DNA of 64,000 bases from Arminella tubonensis. GTDB lineage: Bacteria > Pseudomonadota > Alphaproteobacteria > Rhizobiales > Rhizobiaceae. The notes under the pieces are model-generated. The model did no database searches and was not told where the DNA came from. It saw nothing but the letters and a program-made list of their open reading frames with translations. The stretch's first letter is position 1. Each line of letters begins with the position of its first letter. Position numbers and translations under genes: made by a program. Shown in pieces: positions 46,586-55,412 of this stretch. The stretch is taken from NCBI RefSeq assembly GCF_003240585.1, contig NZ_PCDP01000059.1, positions 124,001 through 188,000 of the forward strand. Direction: 5' to 3'.

Positions 46586-47017
46586 TCATTCTGGAGGGTT
46601 GTCGAGCCCGCCCATGCGGCAGACTTCGAGATACTCGTCCTCGGTAACCGGCTGCACCGAGAGCCGCATCGAGGTCACCAGCGCCATCTTCGCGAGCTTC
46701 TCGTTCGCCTTGACATCCTTGAGGGTCACCGGTTGTGGCATATCGCGAACGGCGCGAATGTCGACGCAATCCCACTTGGGATCGCCTTTGGCGCTCGAGT
46801 CCGGATGTGACAACGCGCAGACCTCGACAATCCCGACGATCTCGAGGCCATCATTCGAATGATAGAAGAACCCCTTGTCCCCGATCTTCATCGCCCGCAT
46901 ATTGTTGCGCGCAAGATAATTGCGCACGCCGGTCCATTCGGTTCCCTTCTCGCCAGCATCCTTCTGCGCCTGCCAGGACCAGGAAGAGGGCTCGGACTTA
47001 TAGAGCCAATGAGCCAT
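46586..47017 (-). CDS. EVE domain protein (Thy28-like)
   Basis: A 143-residue single EVE domain: MAHWLYKSEPSSWSW at the start, GVRNYLARNNMRAMKIGDKGFFYHSN in the middle. EVE domains are PUA-like and are thought to bind modified bases in DNA or RNA. It lies between a YciI gene and the ETF-beta methyltransferase with spacings of a few bases, so all are co-transcribed. No restriction or modification genes are nearby, which argues for a housekeeping role. Confidence 0.92.
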   Translation of the reverse strand: MAHWLYKSEPSSWSWQAQKDAGEKGTEWTGVRNYLARNNMRAMKIGDKGFFYHSNDGLEIVGIVEVCALSHPDSSAKGDPKWDCVDIRAVRDMPQPVTLKDVKANEKLAKMALVTSMRLSVQPVTEDEYLEVCRMGGLDNPPE

Positions 47018-47020
47018 CGA

Positions 47021-47314
47021 TCAGGCCTCCGGATTGTTGAATGCCCAGTTGAAAGCCTTGATCTCGACGCTCTCGAACAGGCCCGCCTTCGCATAGGGAT
47101 CGCTGTCCGCAAGGGCCTTGGCAGCGTCGATATCGGCGGCATTGATGACAATGAGGCTGCCGCAAGGTTTGCCGTCCGCATCGAGAAAAGGCCCGGCCAT
47201 TTTCAAAGTTCCCTCGGAATTGAGCTTGTTCAAGTGCTCGATGTGCTCAGGGCGGGTTTCCATGCGGACGTTCAGATGGCCGGGCTTATCCTTGCAAACG
47301 AAAGCGAAAAGCAT
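47021..47314 (-). CDS. YciI family protein
   Basis: A 97-residue ferredoxin-like YciI protein with the conserved RPEHIEHL histidine and MAGPFLDADG stretch. Members are small dimeric enzymes or binding proteins of mostly unknown function. It lies between gpsA and the EVE gene on the same strand. Confidence 0.9.
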   Translation of the reverse strand: MLFAFVCKDKPGHLNVRMETRPEHIEHLNKLNSEGTLKMAGPFLDADGKPCGSLIVINAADIDAAKALADSDPYAKAGLFESVEIKAFNWAFNNPEA

Positions 47315-47347
47315 TGTTCAATCTCCTGTTCAAATCGGTAAATGACT

Positions 47348-48340
47348 TTATTCCGTGGTGATCGGCCGTGTCATCAATTGCTCGATCGCGTCCGGAATAT
47401 CGAGGGTTCCCCCGATGATCGCGGTGACCGCGTCGGTGATCGGCATGCTGATGCCGAGCCCTTCCGCCAACCGCGATGCCACTGATGCCGCAAGAGCGCC
47501 TTCGACCAGCGTCCCATGCAGCGAATCGACGGCCTCGCCGCGACCAAGCGCAATCCCGAAGCGCAGGTTGCGCGACTGATGGCTGGTGGCGGTCAGCACG
47601 AGATCTCCGAGACCGGATAGTCCGCGCACCGTCTCAGCCTGCCCACCCTTGGCGCAGACGAACCGGGACATCTCTGCCAGACCGCGGCTAATCAATGCTG
47701 CGCGGGCCGAATCACCGATACCGCGACCCTCGACGATACCGCAGGCGATCGCCAGGACGTTCTTAAGTGCGCCGCCGAGCTGCACGCCGATGCGGTCCGA
47801 GGACGCATAGAGCCGAAACGTCCGGCCGGAAATCGCCTGCGCCAGCCTTTCGGCGACTGCTATATCGGCCGCTGCAATCGCCATTGCCGTGGGCAGGCCC
47901 TTGGCGATATCGGTAGCGAAACCCGGTCCCGACAGGACGGCGATTGCATGGTCCGGCAGCTCCTGCTCGAGCAAATCCGTCAGCAGGCTTCCCGACACGC
48001 GATCTATGCCCTTGGCGCAGGTGACGACGATCGCGCCCTCGGCAAGGTAGGGACCGTAATGCCGCGCGGCGTCCGCCTGCGCCTGCGAGGGCATTGCAAA
48101 AAGCACGATCTCGGCATTGCGGATTGCCTCCGGCTCGGCGGAAAATACAAGGGCATCCGGCAATGCAATGCCCGGAAGCGCCGCATCGTGAACGCGATCG
48201 GCCTTGAGATCGGAGATCAGCGCCGGGTCGCGCCCGACAAGCGTCACGTCGCTCTTTCCGGCCAGCGTGATCACGGCAGCCAGTGCAGTCCCGAAAGCGC
48301 CGGCGCCGACGACGGCGATGCGTTCTCTCGTCGCGCTCAT
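47348..48340 (-). CDS. gpsA: Glycerol-3-phosphate dehydrogenase (NAD(P)+)
   Basis: A 330-residue enzyme that reduces dihydroxyacetone phosphate to sn-glycerol 3-phosphate for phospholipid synthesis. The N-terminal cofactor motif is VVGAGAFGTALAAV and the catalytic lysine region reads VTCAKGID. Its start overlaps the tsaD stop by four bases. It works in the biosynthetic direction, opposite to the GlpD encoded at 4366-5871. Confidence 0.96.
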   Translation of the reverse strand: MSATRERIAVVGAGAFGTALAAVITLAGKSDVTLVGRDPALISDLKADRVHDAALPGIALPDALVFSAEPEAIRNAEIVLFAMPSQAQADAARHYGPYLAEGAIVVTCAKGIDRVSGSLLTDLLEQELPDHAIAVLSGPGFATDIAKGLPTAMAIAAADIAVAERLAQAISGRTFRLYASSDRIGVQLGGALKNVLAIACGIVEGRGIGDSARAALISRGLAEMSRFVCAKGGQAETVRGLSGLGDLVLTATSHQSRNLRFGIALGRGEAVDSLHGTLVEGALAASVASRLAEGLGISMPITDAVTAIIGGTLDIPDAIEQLMTRPITTE

Positions 48341-49434
48341 GCCTTCGCTCCCCGTCTACCATGACCGATGAGTGCCGTCGCATTTGCATCCAGCGGCCAG
48401 CGCGACCTCGGCTGTACATCAAGTTCGTCGGGTTCGACGCCCGTCGCCATGCGCTCCAACCCGGCCCAGGCAATCATCACGGCATTGTCGGTGCACAGGT
48501 GGAGTGGCGGCGCAATAAAGCGGAAGCCATTGCTATCGCAGAGCGCCTGCAGCGTGGTGCGCAGTTCGAGATTGGCCGCAACGCCACCGGCAACGACCAG
48601 TGCCGGCATCTCGCCGACCTCAGGGAATTCCAGTTTGAAGCGCTGCAGGCCGCGGCCGATCCGATCCTTCAGCGTCCGTGAAATTGCGTGCTGAAAGGAG
48701 GCGCAGATGTCTGCGACGTCCTGCTGCGTCAAAGGGGCGATCGCCATCGCCGCCTGCCGCACAGCGGTCTTCAGGCCCGAGAAGGAGAAATCCAGCCGAG
48801 CTTCACCAACGAGCGGCCGCGGAAAGGAGAAGCGCTCCGGGTTGCCGTTTTTAGCAGCCCCCTCGACCGCCGGACCGCCGGGATAGGGCAGACCCAAAAG
48901 CTTCGCAGTCTTGTCGAAGGCCTCGCCCAGCGCGTCGTCGATGGTCGTGCCCCAGCGCTCATATTCGCCGACGCCACGAACCAGGATGAGCTGGGTGTGC
49001 CCCCCGGAGACGAGCAGCATCAGGTAGGGAAACGCCAGCCCGTCCGTCAACCGCGCCGTCAATGCGTGACCTTCGAGATGGTTGATAGCATATAGCGGCT
49101 TGCCGGAAGCCCGCGCGATAGCCTTGCCCGTCATCAACCCGACAAGCAGCCCGCCGATGAGACCCGGGCCTGACGTGGCGGCGATGGCATCTACCTCGGC
49201 GAGCGACACATTGGCACGTTTCAGCGCCTCCTCGATCAGCGTATCAAGCGCCTCGACATGAGCTCGCGCAGCAATTTCCGGCACGACGCCGCCATAGACG
49301 CTATGCTCGTCGAGCTGGCTCAGGACGACGTCGGAGAGTACCGTGGACCGGCCGTCCGCATCGCGCTCGACAACGGCAGCCGCGGTTTCGTCGCAGCTTG
49401 TTTCGATGCCGAGAATGCGGAGAAAGGGCGCCAT
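48337..49434 (-). CDS. tsaD: tRNA threonylcarbamoyladenosine transferase TsaD
   Basis: A 365-residue Kae1/TsaD ATPase that makes t6A at position 37 of ANN-decoding tRNAs together with TsaB and TsaE. The N-terminal GIETSCDETAAAVV is intact and the metal-binding histidines are H119 and H123 (NHLEGH). First gene of the tsaD-gpsA-YciI-EVE-methyltransferase unit, divergent from hemC with a 74-base gap. Confidence 0.97.
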   Translation of the reverse strand: MAPFLRILGIETSCDETAAAVVERDADGRSTVLSDVVLSQLDEHSVYGGVVPEIAARAHVEALDTLIEEALKRANVSLAEVDAIAATSGPGLIGGLLVGLMTGKAIARASGKPLYAINHLEGHALTARLTDGLAFPYLMLLVSGGHTQLILVRGVGEYERWGTTIDDALGEAFDKTAKLLGLPYPGGPAVEGAAKNGNPERFSFPRPLVGEARLDFSFSGLKTAVRQAAMAIAPLTQQDVADICASFQHAISRTLKDRIGRGLQRFKLEFPEVGEMPALVVAGGVAANLELRTTLQALCDSNGFRFIAPPLHLCTDNAVMIAWAGLERMATGVEPDELDVQPRSRWPLDANATALIGHGRRGAKA

Positions 49435-49508
49435 GGAACCTGTACGTCGGATTGCGATGATGTGGAAACCTGTTTACGAGAACTGTCGGTAACAACGGAT
49501 CAAAGCGG

Positions 49509-50438
49509 ATGCAAACAAAACCTTTCCGGATCGGCACGCGCGGCAGCCCGCTGGCGCTGGCCCAGGCCCACGAGGCTCGTGATCGCCTGATGGCGGCTCA
49601 TGGCCTGCCGACGGAAATGTTCGAGATTTCCGTCCTCACGACACGCGGCGACCGCATTACCGACCGCTCGCTGGCCGAAATCGGCGGCAAGGGCCTGTTC
49701 ACAGAGGAGCTGGAGCTGAAATTGCTCGCCGGCGACCTCGATTTCGCCGTCCATTCGGCGAAGGATGTGGCGACTACCCTTCCGGAAGGGCTATGGCTCT
49801 CGGCCTATCTCCCGCGCGAGGACATTCGCGATGCTGTTATCGGCCGCACGGCGCCCAAGCTGATCGAGCTGCCGCTTGGCGCGACGGTCGGCTCCTCCTC
49901 GCTCCGGCGCCAGGCGCTCATCCGCCGGCTCCGGCCCGACATCAATGTTGTCACGTTCCGCGGGCTCGTTGAAACGCGGCTCCGTAAGTTGAATGAAGGC
50001 CAGGTCGATGCGACGCTGTTGGCACTCGCCGGCTTGAAGCGCCTCGGCAAGGTCGAGGTATTGACCGATATCCTTGACCCCGACGAATTTCCGCCCGCAC
50101 CGGCACAGGGTGCCATCTGCATCGAAAGCCGGATCGGCGATGAGCGCATCACCGAGCTGCTCTCTGCGGTCAACGACAGTCCGACGTTCGACACCGTCTC
50201 CTGTGAGCGTGGCTTTCTCGCAGCCCTCGACGGTTCTTGCCGCACACCCATAGCTGGCTATGCGGTTTGCGAGGGCGACCACATCCGCCTTTTCGGCATG
50301 ATAATAACGCCGGATGGCCAAACCCAGCACACCATCACCATCGAAGGGAACCGGCGCGACGCCGAAGCGCTTGGCACCAACGCCGGCCAGACGATCCGCG
50401 AGAGAGCCGGAAGCACATTCTTCGACGACTGGAGATGA
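49509..50438 (+). CDS. hemC: Porphobilinogen deaminase (hydroxymethylbilane synthase)
   Basis: A 309-residue enzyme that joins four porphobilinogens into hydroxymethylbilane. The dipyrromethane cofactor cysteine is C244 (LDGSCRTPI), and the catalytic aspartate lies in VHSAKDVATT. First of the hem genes; hemD follows eight bases later. Confidence 0.97.
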   Translation: MQTKPFRIGTRGSPLALAQAHEARDRLMAAHGLPTEMFEISVLTTRGDRITDRSLAEIGGKGLFTEELELKLLAGDLDFAVHSAKDVATTLPEGLWLSAYLPREDIRDAVIGRTAPKLIELPLGATVGSSSLRRQALIRRLRPDINVVTFRGLVETRLRKLNEGQVDATLLALAGLKRLGKVEVLTDILDPDEFPPAPAQGAICIESRIGDERITELLSAVNDSPTFDTVSCERGFLAALDGSCRTPIAGYAVCEGDHIRLFGMIITPDGQTQHTITIEGNRRDAEALGTNAGQTIRERAGSTFFDDWR

Positions 50439-50445
50439 GGCCGCG

Positions 50446-51174
50446 ATGCGCGTGATCGTCACCCGCCCGAGACGCCAGGGCGAACGCACCGCAATCAGGT
50501 TGGCCGAGCTTGGACACGAAGCGCTGTTGCTGCCGCTGACCTGCCCGGTTCATGATCCGAAAGCAGCGCGCCATGCCCTCGCCCGTTCCGCAGGTGCCAT
50601 CGCCGCGACCAGTGCCGAGGCGATCCACACGCTCCGGGATATTGGTCCTTTGGACGCCGCCGACCAGCAGCGCCCCTTTTTCGCCGTCGGAAAGGCCACC
50701 GCAGCAGAAGCCTCGGAAACAGGTTTCGAGTCGATACATCATGCCGACGGAAGCGGGATGCAACTCGCCGACCTGATATCGGACCATCGAGCCCTGCTTG
50801 GCGGCAAACCATTGATTTATCTGGCTGGCTCGCCGCGGACAGAAGGTTTCGAGACACGGCTCGGAGAGCTCGGAATTCCGTTCGAGACCATTGAATGCTA
50901 TCGAATGCGGAATATTGAGCCCGAAGAAGCGGAACTCCGAGGCCTCCTCATTGATAAGCCTGCCGACGCCGTTCTCCTTTACTCCCGGCATACGGCCGAG
51001 CGGTTTTTCAGCCTTCCCCTTATAAAGAGGCACCTCAACATATTGGAAAATACGCGCCTTTTTTGCCTCAGCGAGGCGATCGCGACCGTAGTTCCCGATT
51101 TTCTGCGCTCGAACGTCGAAATACCAGGGATGTCGGATGAAGAAAGTCTTCTGACGCTCCTCGCCGCCGCCTAA
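50446..51174 (+). CDS. hemD: Uroporphyrinogen-III synthase
   Basis: A 242-residue protein from the ATG at 50446, eight bases after hemC. It matches the weakly conserved HemD family (MRVIVTRPRRQGERTAIRLAE start, YLAGSPRTEGFE and YSRHTAERFF). It closes hydroxymethylbilane with inversion of ring D. The identification rests mostly on position plus the N-terminal TRP motif, which are together convincing. Confidence 0.92.
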   Translation: MRVIVTRPRRQGERTAIRLAELGHEALLLPLTCPVHDPKAARHALARSAGAIAATSAEAIHTLRDIGPLDAADQQRPFFAVGKATAAEASETGFESIHHADGSGMQLADLISDHRALLGGKPLIYLAGSPRTEGFETRLGELGIPFETIECYRMRNIEPEEAELRGLLIDKPADAVLLYSRHTAERFFSLPLIKRHLNILENTRLFCLSEAIATVVPDFLRSNVEIPGMSDEESLLTLLAAA

Positions 51175-51254
51175 AGGCCCTATTTTGAACTAGGGTCTTT
51201 CCATATTCGGCTTCACTCTCTACCTTCACCGCAGTGCATGAAACGAGGAATGCC

Positions 51255-52541
51255 ATGGTATCGGGAAACCCGCCAAACCATTCGAAGACCACCGAGGAGC
51301 CGGTCACGATTGATCTGGAGGCAGACAGAACCGCGCATGCGGCCGAGACCGAGGCGGAGCTAAGCCATCGCGACGGCGAAATCGGATCGTCATCCGCCGA
51401 TGAAGTGGAAATGCCGTTCGATGCGGAAAACGAGCCCCCGACCGCACATGAAGACACCCACGGCGCCAGTGTTGGCACCGAACCCTCAACGCCCGCAACC
51501 GACGAAGAGCCGCGCACCGCCTATACCCACACCGAACCGGCATCGGTGTCGCAAGACCGCCACGGAGCAACATCAGGACTTATCGCCGCCGGCATCTTCG
51601 GCGGTCTGATTGCGCTCGTTGGCGCGGGCGCCATCCAATATGCGGGCTTGCTGCCCGGCGGATCGTCTTCGAAAAGCAACTCCGCAGACATTTCTGCGTT
51701 GAGCGCCGAAATCGATGGGCTGAAACAGACGGTCGCCAACCTCGCGGCGGCACCACCGCCGGCAAAGCCGGATAGCGCGTTAGAGGCCAGGCTCGCGGCA
51801 CTGGAAACCGCCGCCAAGAACGGCCCGTCGACAGAGCCCGTGGCCGCTACCAGCTCCGTTGCAAGCGATGCCGCTGCCGACCAGAAGATCGCCGATCTCA
51901 CAAACGAACTCGCACAGCTGAAAACAGCGATCGCCCAGGCGACACAGGCCCAGGCCTCCACTGGCGCCGACATGAGCAAGAGGTTGGACGACGCCGAGAA
52001 GAAGCTCAGCGAGCCTGGCAAGGACACCGCGGTCGCGCGCGCCATAGCGGCGGCCGCGCTCAAGGCCGCCATCGATCGCGGCGGGCCGTTTCGTCCCGAG
52101 CTCGACACCTTCGCCGGGGTCTCTCCGGATGATCCCGCCGTGGCAGACCTGCGCAATTTCGCCGATACCGGCGTGCCGTCCCGCGCCGACCTGATCCGGC
52201 AGGTGCCGGACGTGGCAACCGCGATCGTTGGCGTCACCCAGCAGCCGGACGAGAACCAGAGCTGGAGCGACCGGCTGATGGCCAGCGCCAAGTCGCTGGT
52301 CAAGGTCCGTCCGGTCGGCAACATCGAAGGTGACAGCGTCGACGCCGTTGCGGCCCGCTTCGAGGATAAAGTCAAGAACGGCGATCTTCCCGGCGCAGTG
52401 ACGGAATGGAACTCGCTGCCGCCAGCTGGAAAGGCTGCGTCGGCGGCGTTCAAACAATCGGTCGAGGCCCGCATCCGGGTCGAGGATCTGGTCGGCGAAG
52501 CGCTGTCGAAAGCGATCGCCGGCGCCGGCAAGCAGAGCTGA
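51255..52541 (+). CDS. Mic60/mitofilin-like inner-membrane protein
   Basis: A 428-residue protein: an acidic, low-complexity N-terminal third, one membrane segment (about residues 107-133), a coiled-coil-like Ala-rich region and a C-terminal mitofilin-type domain. Alphaproteobacterial Mic60 relatives shape intracytoplasmic membranes and lie next to hemY in heme operons, as here. GAGGAA precedes the ATG at 51255. A membrane-organising role is inferred from the family; rhizobia do not make obvious intracytoplasmic membranes. Confidence 0.82.
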   Translation: MVSGNPPNHSKTTEEPVTIDLEADRTAHAAETEAELSHRDGEIGSSSADEVEMPFDAENEPPTAHEDTHGASVGTEPSTPATDEEPRTAYTHTEPASVSQDRHGATSGLIAAGIFGGLIALVGAGAIQYAGLLPGGSSSKSNSADISALSAEIDGLKQTVANLAAAPPPAKPDSALEARLAALETAAKNGPSTEPVAATSSVASDAAADQKIADLTNELAQLKTAIAQATQAQASTGADMSKRLDDAEKKLSEPGKDTAVARAIAAAALKAAIDRGGPFRPELDTFAGVSPDDPAVADLRNFADTGVPSRADLIRQVPDVATAIVGVTQQPDENQSWSDRLMASAKSLVKVRPVGNIEGDSVDAVAARFEDKVKNGDLPGAVTEWNSLPPAGKAASAAFKQSVEARIRVEDLVGEALSKAIAGAGKQS

Positions 52542-52552
52542 GGGCGGGTTTA

Positions 52553-54178
52553 ATGGTAGTCAGACTGCTTGTTTTCGTCATTGTCGTTCTGGCACTCGGC
52601 TATGGCTTCTCCTGGCTTGCAGACCGGCCGGGCGATATATCCCTGATGTGGGAAGGTGAACTCTACCAGACCAAGCTGATCGTCGCGGCAAGCCTGCTGA
52701 TCGCGATCGTTGCGATTGTCATGATCTTCTGGTGGTTCGTCCGCCTGATCTGGACCTCGCCCTATTCGGTCACCCGCTATTTCCGCGCCCGCAAGCGAGA
52801 TCGCGGCTATCAGGCTCTCTCGACCGGTCTCATCGCCGCCGGTGCCGGCAACGCCCTTCTCGCCCGCAAGATGGCGGCGCGCTCGCGCGGCCTGATCCGC
52901 GCCGACCAAGAGCCGCTGATCAATCTTCTGGAGGCCCAGGCGGCGCTCATCGAGGGCAAGCATGATGAGGCGCGCACCAAATTCGAGCTGATGGCCAACG
53001 ACCCTGAGACGCGCGAGCTCGGGCTGCGCGGTCTCTACCTTGAAGCCAAGCGGCTCGGCGCCAACGAGGCGGCTCAGCAATATGCGGAGACGGCAGCCGA
53101 CAAGGCACCCTATCTGCCCTGGGCGGCGCAGGCGACGCTCGAATATCGTAGCCGAGCCGGCCGCTGGGACGATGCCATCCGGCTACTGGATGAGCAGAAG
53201 GCCGCCCGTATCATCGACAAGGACGAAGCCAACCGGCTGCGGGCAGTATTGTTGACCGCGCGGGCCAGTGACAAGCTGGAAGGCGACCCGGCAGGCGCCC
53301 GCGACGACGCGCTGAGCGCTCTCAAACTATCCGACGATTTTGTCCCAGCAGCACTGATCGCCGCCAAGGCTCTTTTCCGCGAGGACAAGGGCCGCAAGGC
53401 GGCATCCATGCTGGAGCAGGTCTGGAAGACATCGCCTCATCCTGAAATCGGACGGGCCTATGTCCGCGCGCGCAGCGGCGATACCGTCATCGACCGGTTG
53501 AAGCGAGCCGAAAGACTGGAGGCGCTTCGCCCGAACAATGTCGAATCGCTGCTGATCGCCGCACAGGCATCTCTCGACGCAGGCGATTTTGCCAAGGCGC
53601 GCAGCAAGGCGGAAGCCGCCGCCCGGATGGAGCCCCGAGAAGGCGCCTTCATGCTGCTTGCCGATATCGAGGAAGCCGAAACCGGGGACCAGGGCCGGAT
53701 GCGCCACTGGATGGCACAGGCGCTGCGGGCTCCCCGCGACCCGGCCTGGATGGCCGATGGTTTCGTTTCCGACAAGTGGCTGCCGGTTTCGCCGATCACC
53801 GGCAAGCTTGATGCCTTTGAGTGGAGAACGCCCTTCGGCCAGCTCGAAGGACCGGTCGAGGAAGGGGCTGTCGCGTCCGTCGATGCCGCGCTCCGCACGC
53901 TGCCGCCGCTCGCCGACATGCGACCGGCACAGGCTTCCCCGCCTCCCGCGGCTGCACCGCCTCCAGCGAAAATATCAGTCCCGGACGCGGTGCTCGCCGC
54001 GCAGAAGCCACTGCGACCTGTTGTCGAGACCCTTGTTACCAAGTCCGAGACCCCGAAGAAGCCGGAGGCCGCCAAACAGCCGGACCCGCACCCCTTCTTC
54101 GGCGGCTTGCCGGACGACCCAGGCGTAAGAAATGCCAAGCACGAACCGGAACCCAAGACCCGGCTTCGACTATTCTGA
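52553..54178 (+). CDS. hemY: HemY-like membrane protein with tetratricopeptide-type repeats
   Basis: A 541-residue protein with two N-terminal membrane segments (about 2-20 and 40-62, the HemY_N region) and a long helical repeat part. A Pro/Ala-rich, lysine-bearing tail follows residue 460. This HemY is the heme-operon protein of unknown mechanism, not the Bacillus protoporphyrinogen oxidase of the same name. It follows the Mic60-like gene by 11 bases, a known alphaproteobacterial pairing. Confidence 0.88.
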   Translation: MVVRLLVFVIVVLALGYGFSWLADRPGDISLMWEGELYQTKLIVAASLLIAIVAIVMIFWWFVRLIWTSPYSVTRYFRARKRDRGYQALSTGLIAAGAGNALLARKMAARSRGLIRADQEPLINLLEAQAALIEGKHDEARTKFELMANDPETRELGLRGLYLEAKRLGANEAAQQYAETAADKAPYLPWAAQATLEYRSRAGRWDDAIRLLDEQKAARIIDKDEANRLRAVLLTARASDKLEGDPAGARDDALSALKLSDDFVPAALIAAKALFREDKGRKAASMLEQVWKTSPHPEIGRAYVRARSGDTVIDRLKRAERLEALRPNNVESLLIAAQASLDAGDFAKARSKAEAAARMEPREGAFMLLADIEEAETGDQGRMRHWMAQALRAPRDPAWMADGFVSDKWLPVSPITGKLDAFEWRTPFGQLEGPVEEGAVASVDAALRTLPPLADMRPAQASPPPAAAPPPAKISVPDAVLAAQKPLRPVVETLVTKSETPKKPEAAKQPDPHPFFGGLPDDPGVRNAKHEPEPKTRLRLF

Positions 54179-54190
54179 GAACGGTACCGA

Positions 54191-54676
54191 ATGTTTGAAC
54201 GCTTCCAGGAATTCTTTCAAAATCTGACCACCGACCACCCGAAATCGGGCATTACCCCAGGCGATCCGCGCATTGCGGTCGCGGCCCTCTGCATCCAGGT
54301 CATGGAAGCCGACGGCAAGGTGGAAAACAGCGAGAAGAAGAAGCTCCGCAAGCTTCTGAAGGAGAAATACGGACTGGATGGCCGGCAGCTCGACGCGCTG
54401 ATCGCCGCCGGACAGGAGGCGGAGAGCGAAGCGGTCGACTATTTCCGCTTCACCTCGGATCTGAAGCGCCACCTCGACAACGACCAGCGCCTCGAGCTGA
54501 TCGGGGTCCTCTGGGACATCGTCTACGCCGACGGCGAGCGCAGCGAGATGGAAGATCACGCGATATGGCGGATCGCCGATCTCCTCGGCGTTTCGGGTCG
54601 GGAGCGGATCATGAAGCGACAGGAGGCGGCGGCACGCGCGCCCGGAAAGGTCGTGGAGATAGACGATGCTGATTGA
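54191..54676 (+). CDS. TerB-like (tellurite-resistance family) protein
   Basis: A 161-residue all-helical TerB-type protein with two acidic D-G repeats: VMEADGKVENSEKKKL and VYADGERSEMEDHAI, consistent with metal binding. The family name is historical; single TerB genes like this are not tied to tellurite. It lies 12 bases after hemY and overlaps the amidotransferase gene by 11 bases. Confidence 0.85.
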   Translation: MFERFQEFFQNLTTDHPKSGITPGDPRIAVAALCIQVMEADGKVENSEKKKLRKLLKEKYGLDGRQLDALIAAGQEAESEAVDYFRFTSDLKRHLDNDQRLELIGVLWDIVYADGERSEMEDHAIWRIADLLGVSGRERIMKRQEAAARAPGKVVEIDDAD

Positions 54677-55397
54677 GAGCGAGCATCGCACCACGCGGCG
54701 TCCCATCCTGATCGTCCTCCACCAGGAGCGCTCCAGTCCGGGACGTGTCGGCCAGATGCTGCTTGAGAAAGGCTATGATCTCGATATCCGCCGCCCGGTG
54801 CTGGGAGATGCGCTGCCATCGACGCTCGCCGATCACGGCGGCGCGGTCATCTTCGGTGGACCGATGAGCGCCAACGATTCAGAACCCTATGTGAAGTCGG
54901 AAATCGGCTGGCTGGACGTCCCGTTGAAAGAAGGCCGTCCGTTCCTGGGTATCTGTCTCGGCGCCCAGATGCTGGTACGGCATCTTGGTGGCAAGGTGCA
55001 GGCCCGCGAAGACGGACAGGCAGAAATCGGCTGGTATCCCCTGCATCCGACCGAAAAGGGCCGGCTGCTGATGCGCTGGCCGCAGATGGTCTACCATTTC
55101 CACCGCGAGGGCTTCGAGCTGCCTCGCGGCGCCGATCTTCTGGCCAGGGGTGACGCCTATCCGAACCAGGCATTTCGCTACGGCTCCAACGCCTGGGGCC
55201 TGCAGTTCCACGCCGAGCTTACCCGCGCCATGATGCATCGCTGGGTCGTCCACGGCGCCCACCGCTTCGTCCTTCCGAACGCCCAGCAAGGCCGTGAACA
55301 TCTCGAAGGCCGAATGATCTTCGACGGCGCACTCAAGACATGGCTCTCGGAATTCCTCGACATCGTCTTCGAGGAACAGAACGCAGTTGCAGCCTGA
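54666..55397 (+). CDS. Class I glutamine amidotransferase-like protein
   Basis: A 243-residue stand-alone GATase1 domain. The triad C97 (GICLGAQ), H182 and E184 (LQFHAEL) is complete. Such proteins resemble the glutaminase part of GMP synthase, but no synthetase partner is encoded next to it, so the ammonia acceptor or true substrate is unknown. Its start lies 11 bases inside the TerB gene. Confidence 0.88.
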   Translation: MLIESEHRTTRRPILIVLHQERSSPGRVGQMLLEKGYDLDIRRPVLGDALPSTLADHGGAVIFGGPMSANDSEPYVKSEIGWLDVPLKEGRPFLGICLGAQMLVRHLGGKVQAREDGQAEIGWYPLHPTEKGRLLMRWPQMVYHFHREGFELPRGADLLARGDAYPNQAFRYGSNAWGLQFHAELTRAMMHRWVVHGAHRFVLPNAQQGREHLEGRMIFDGALKTWLSEFLDIVFEEQNAVAA

Positions 55398-55412
55398 GCC
55401 CTCGAATGTCGC

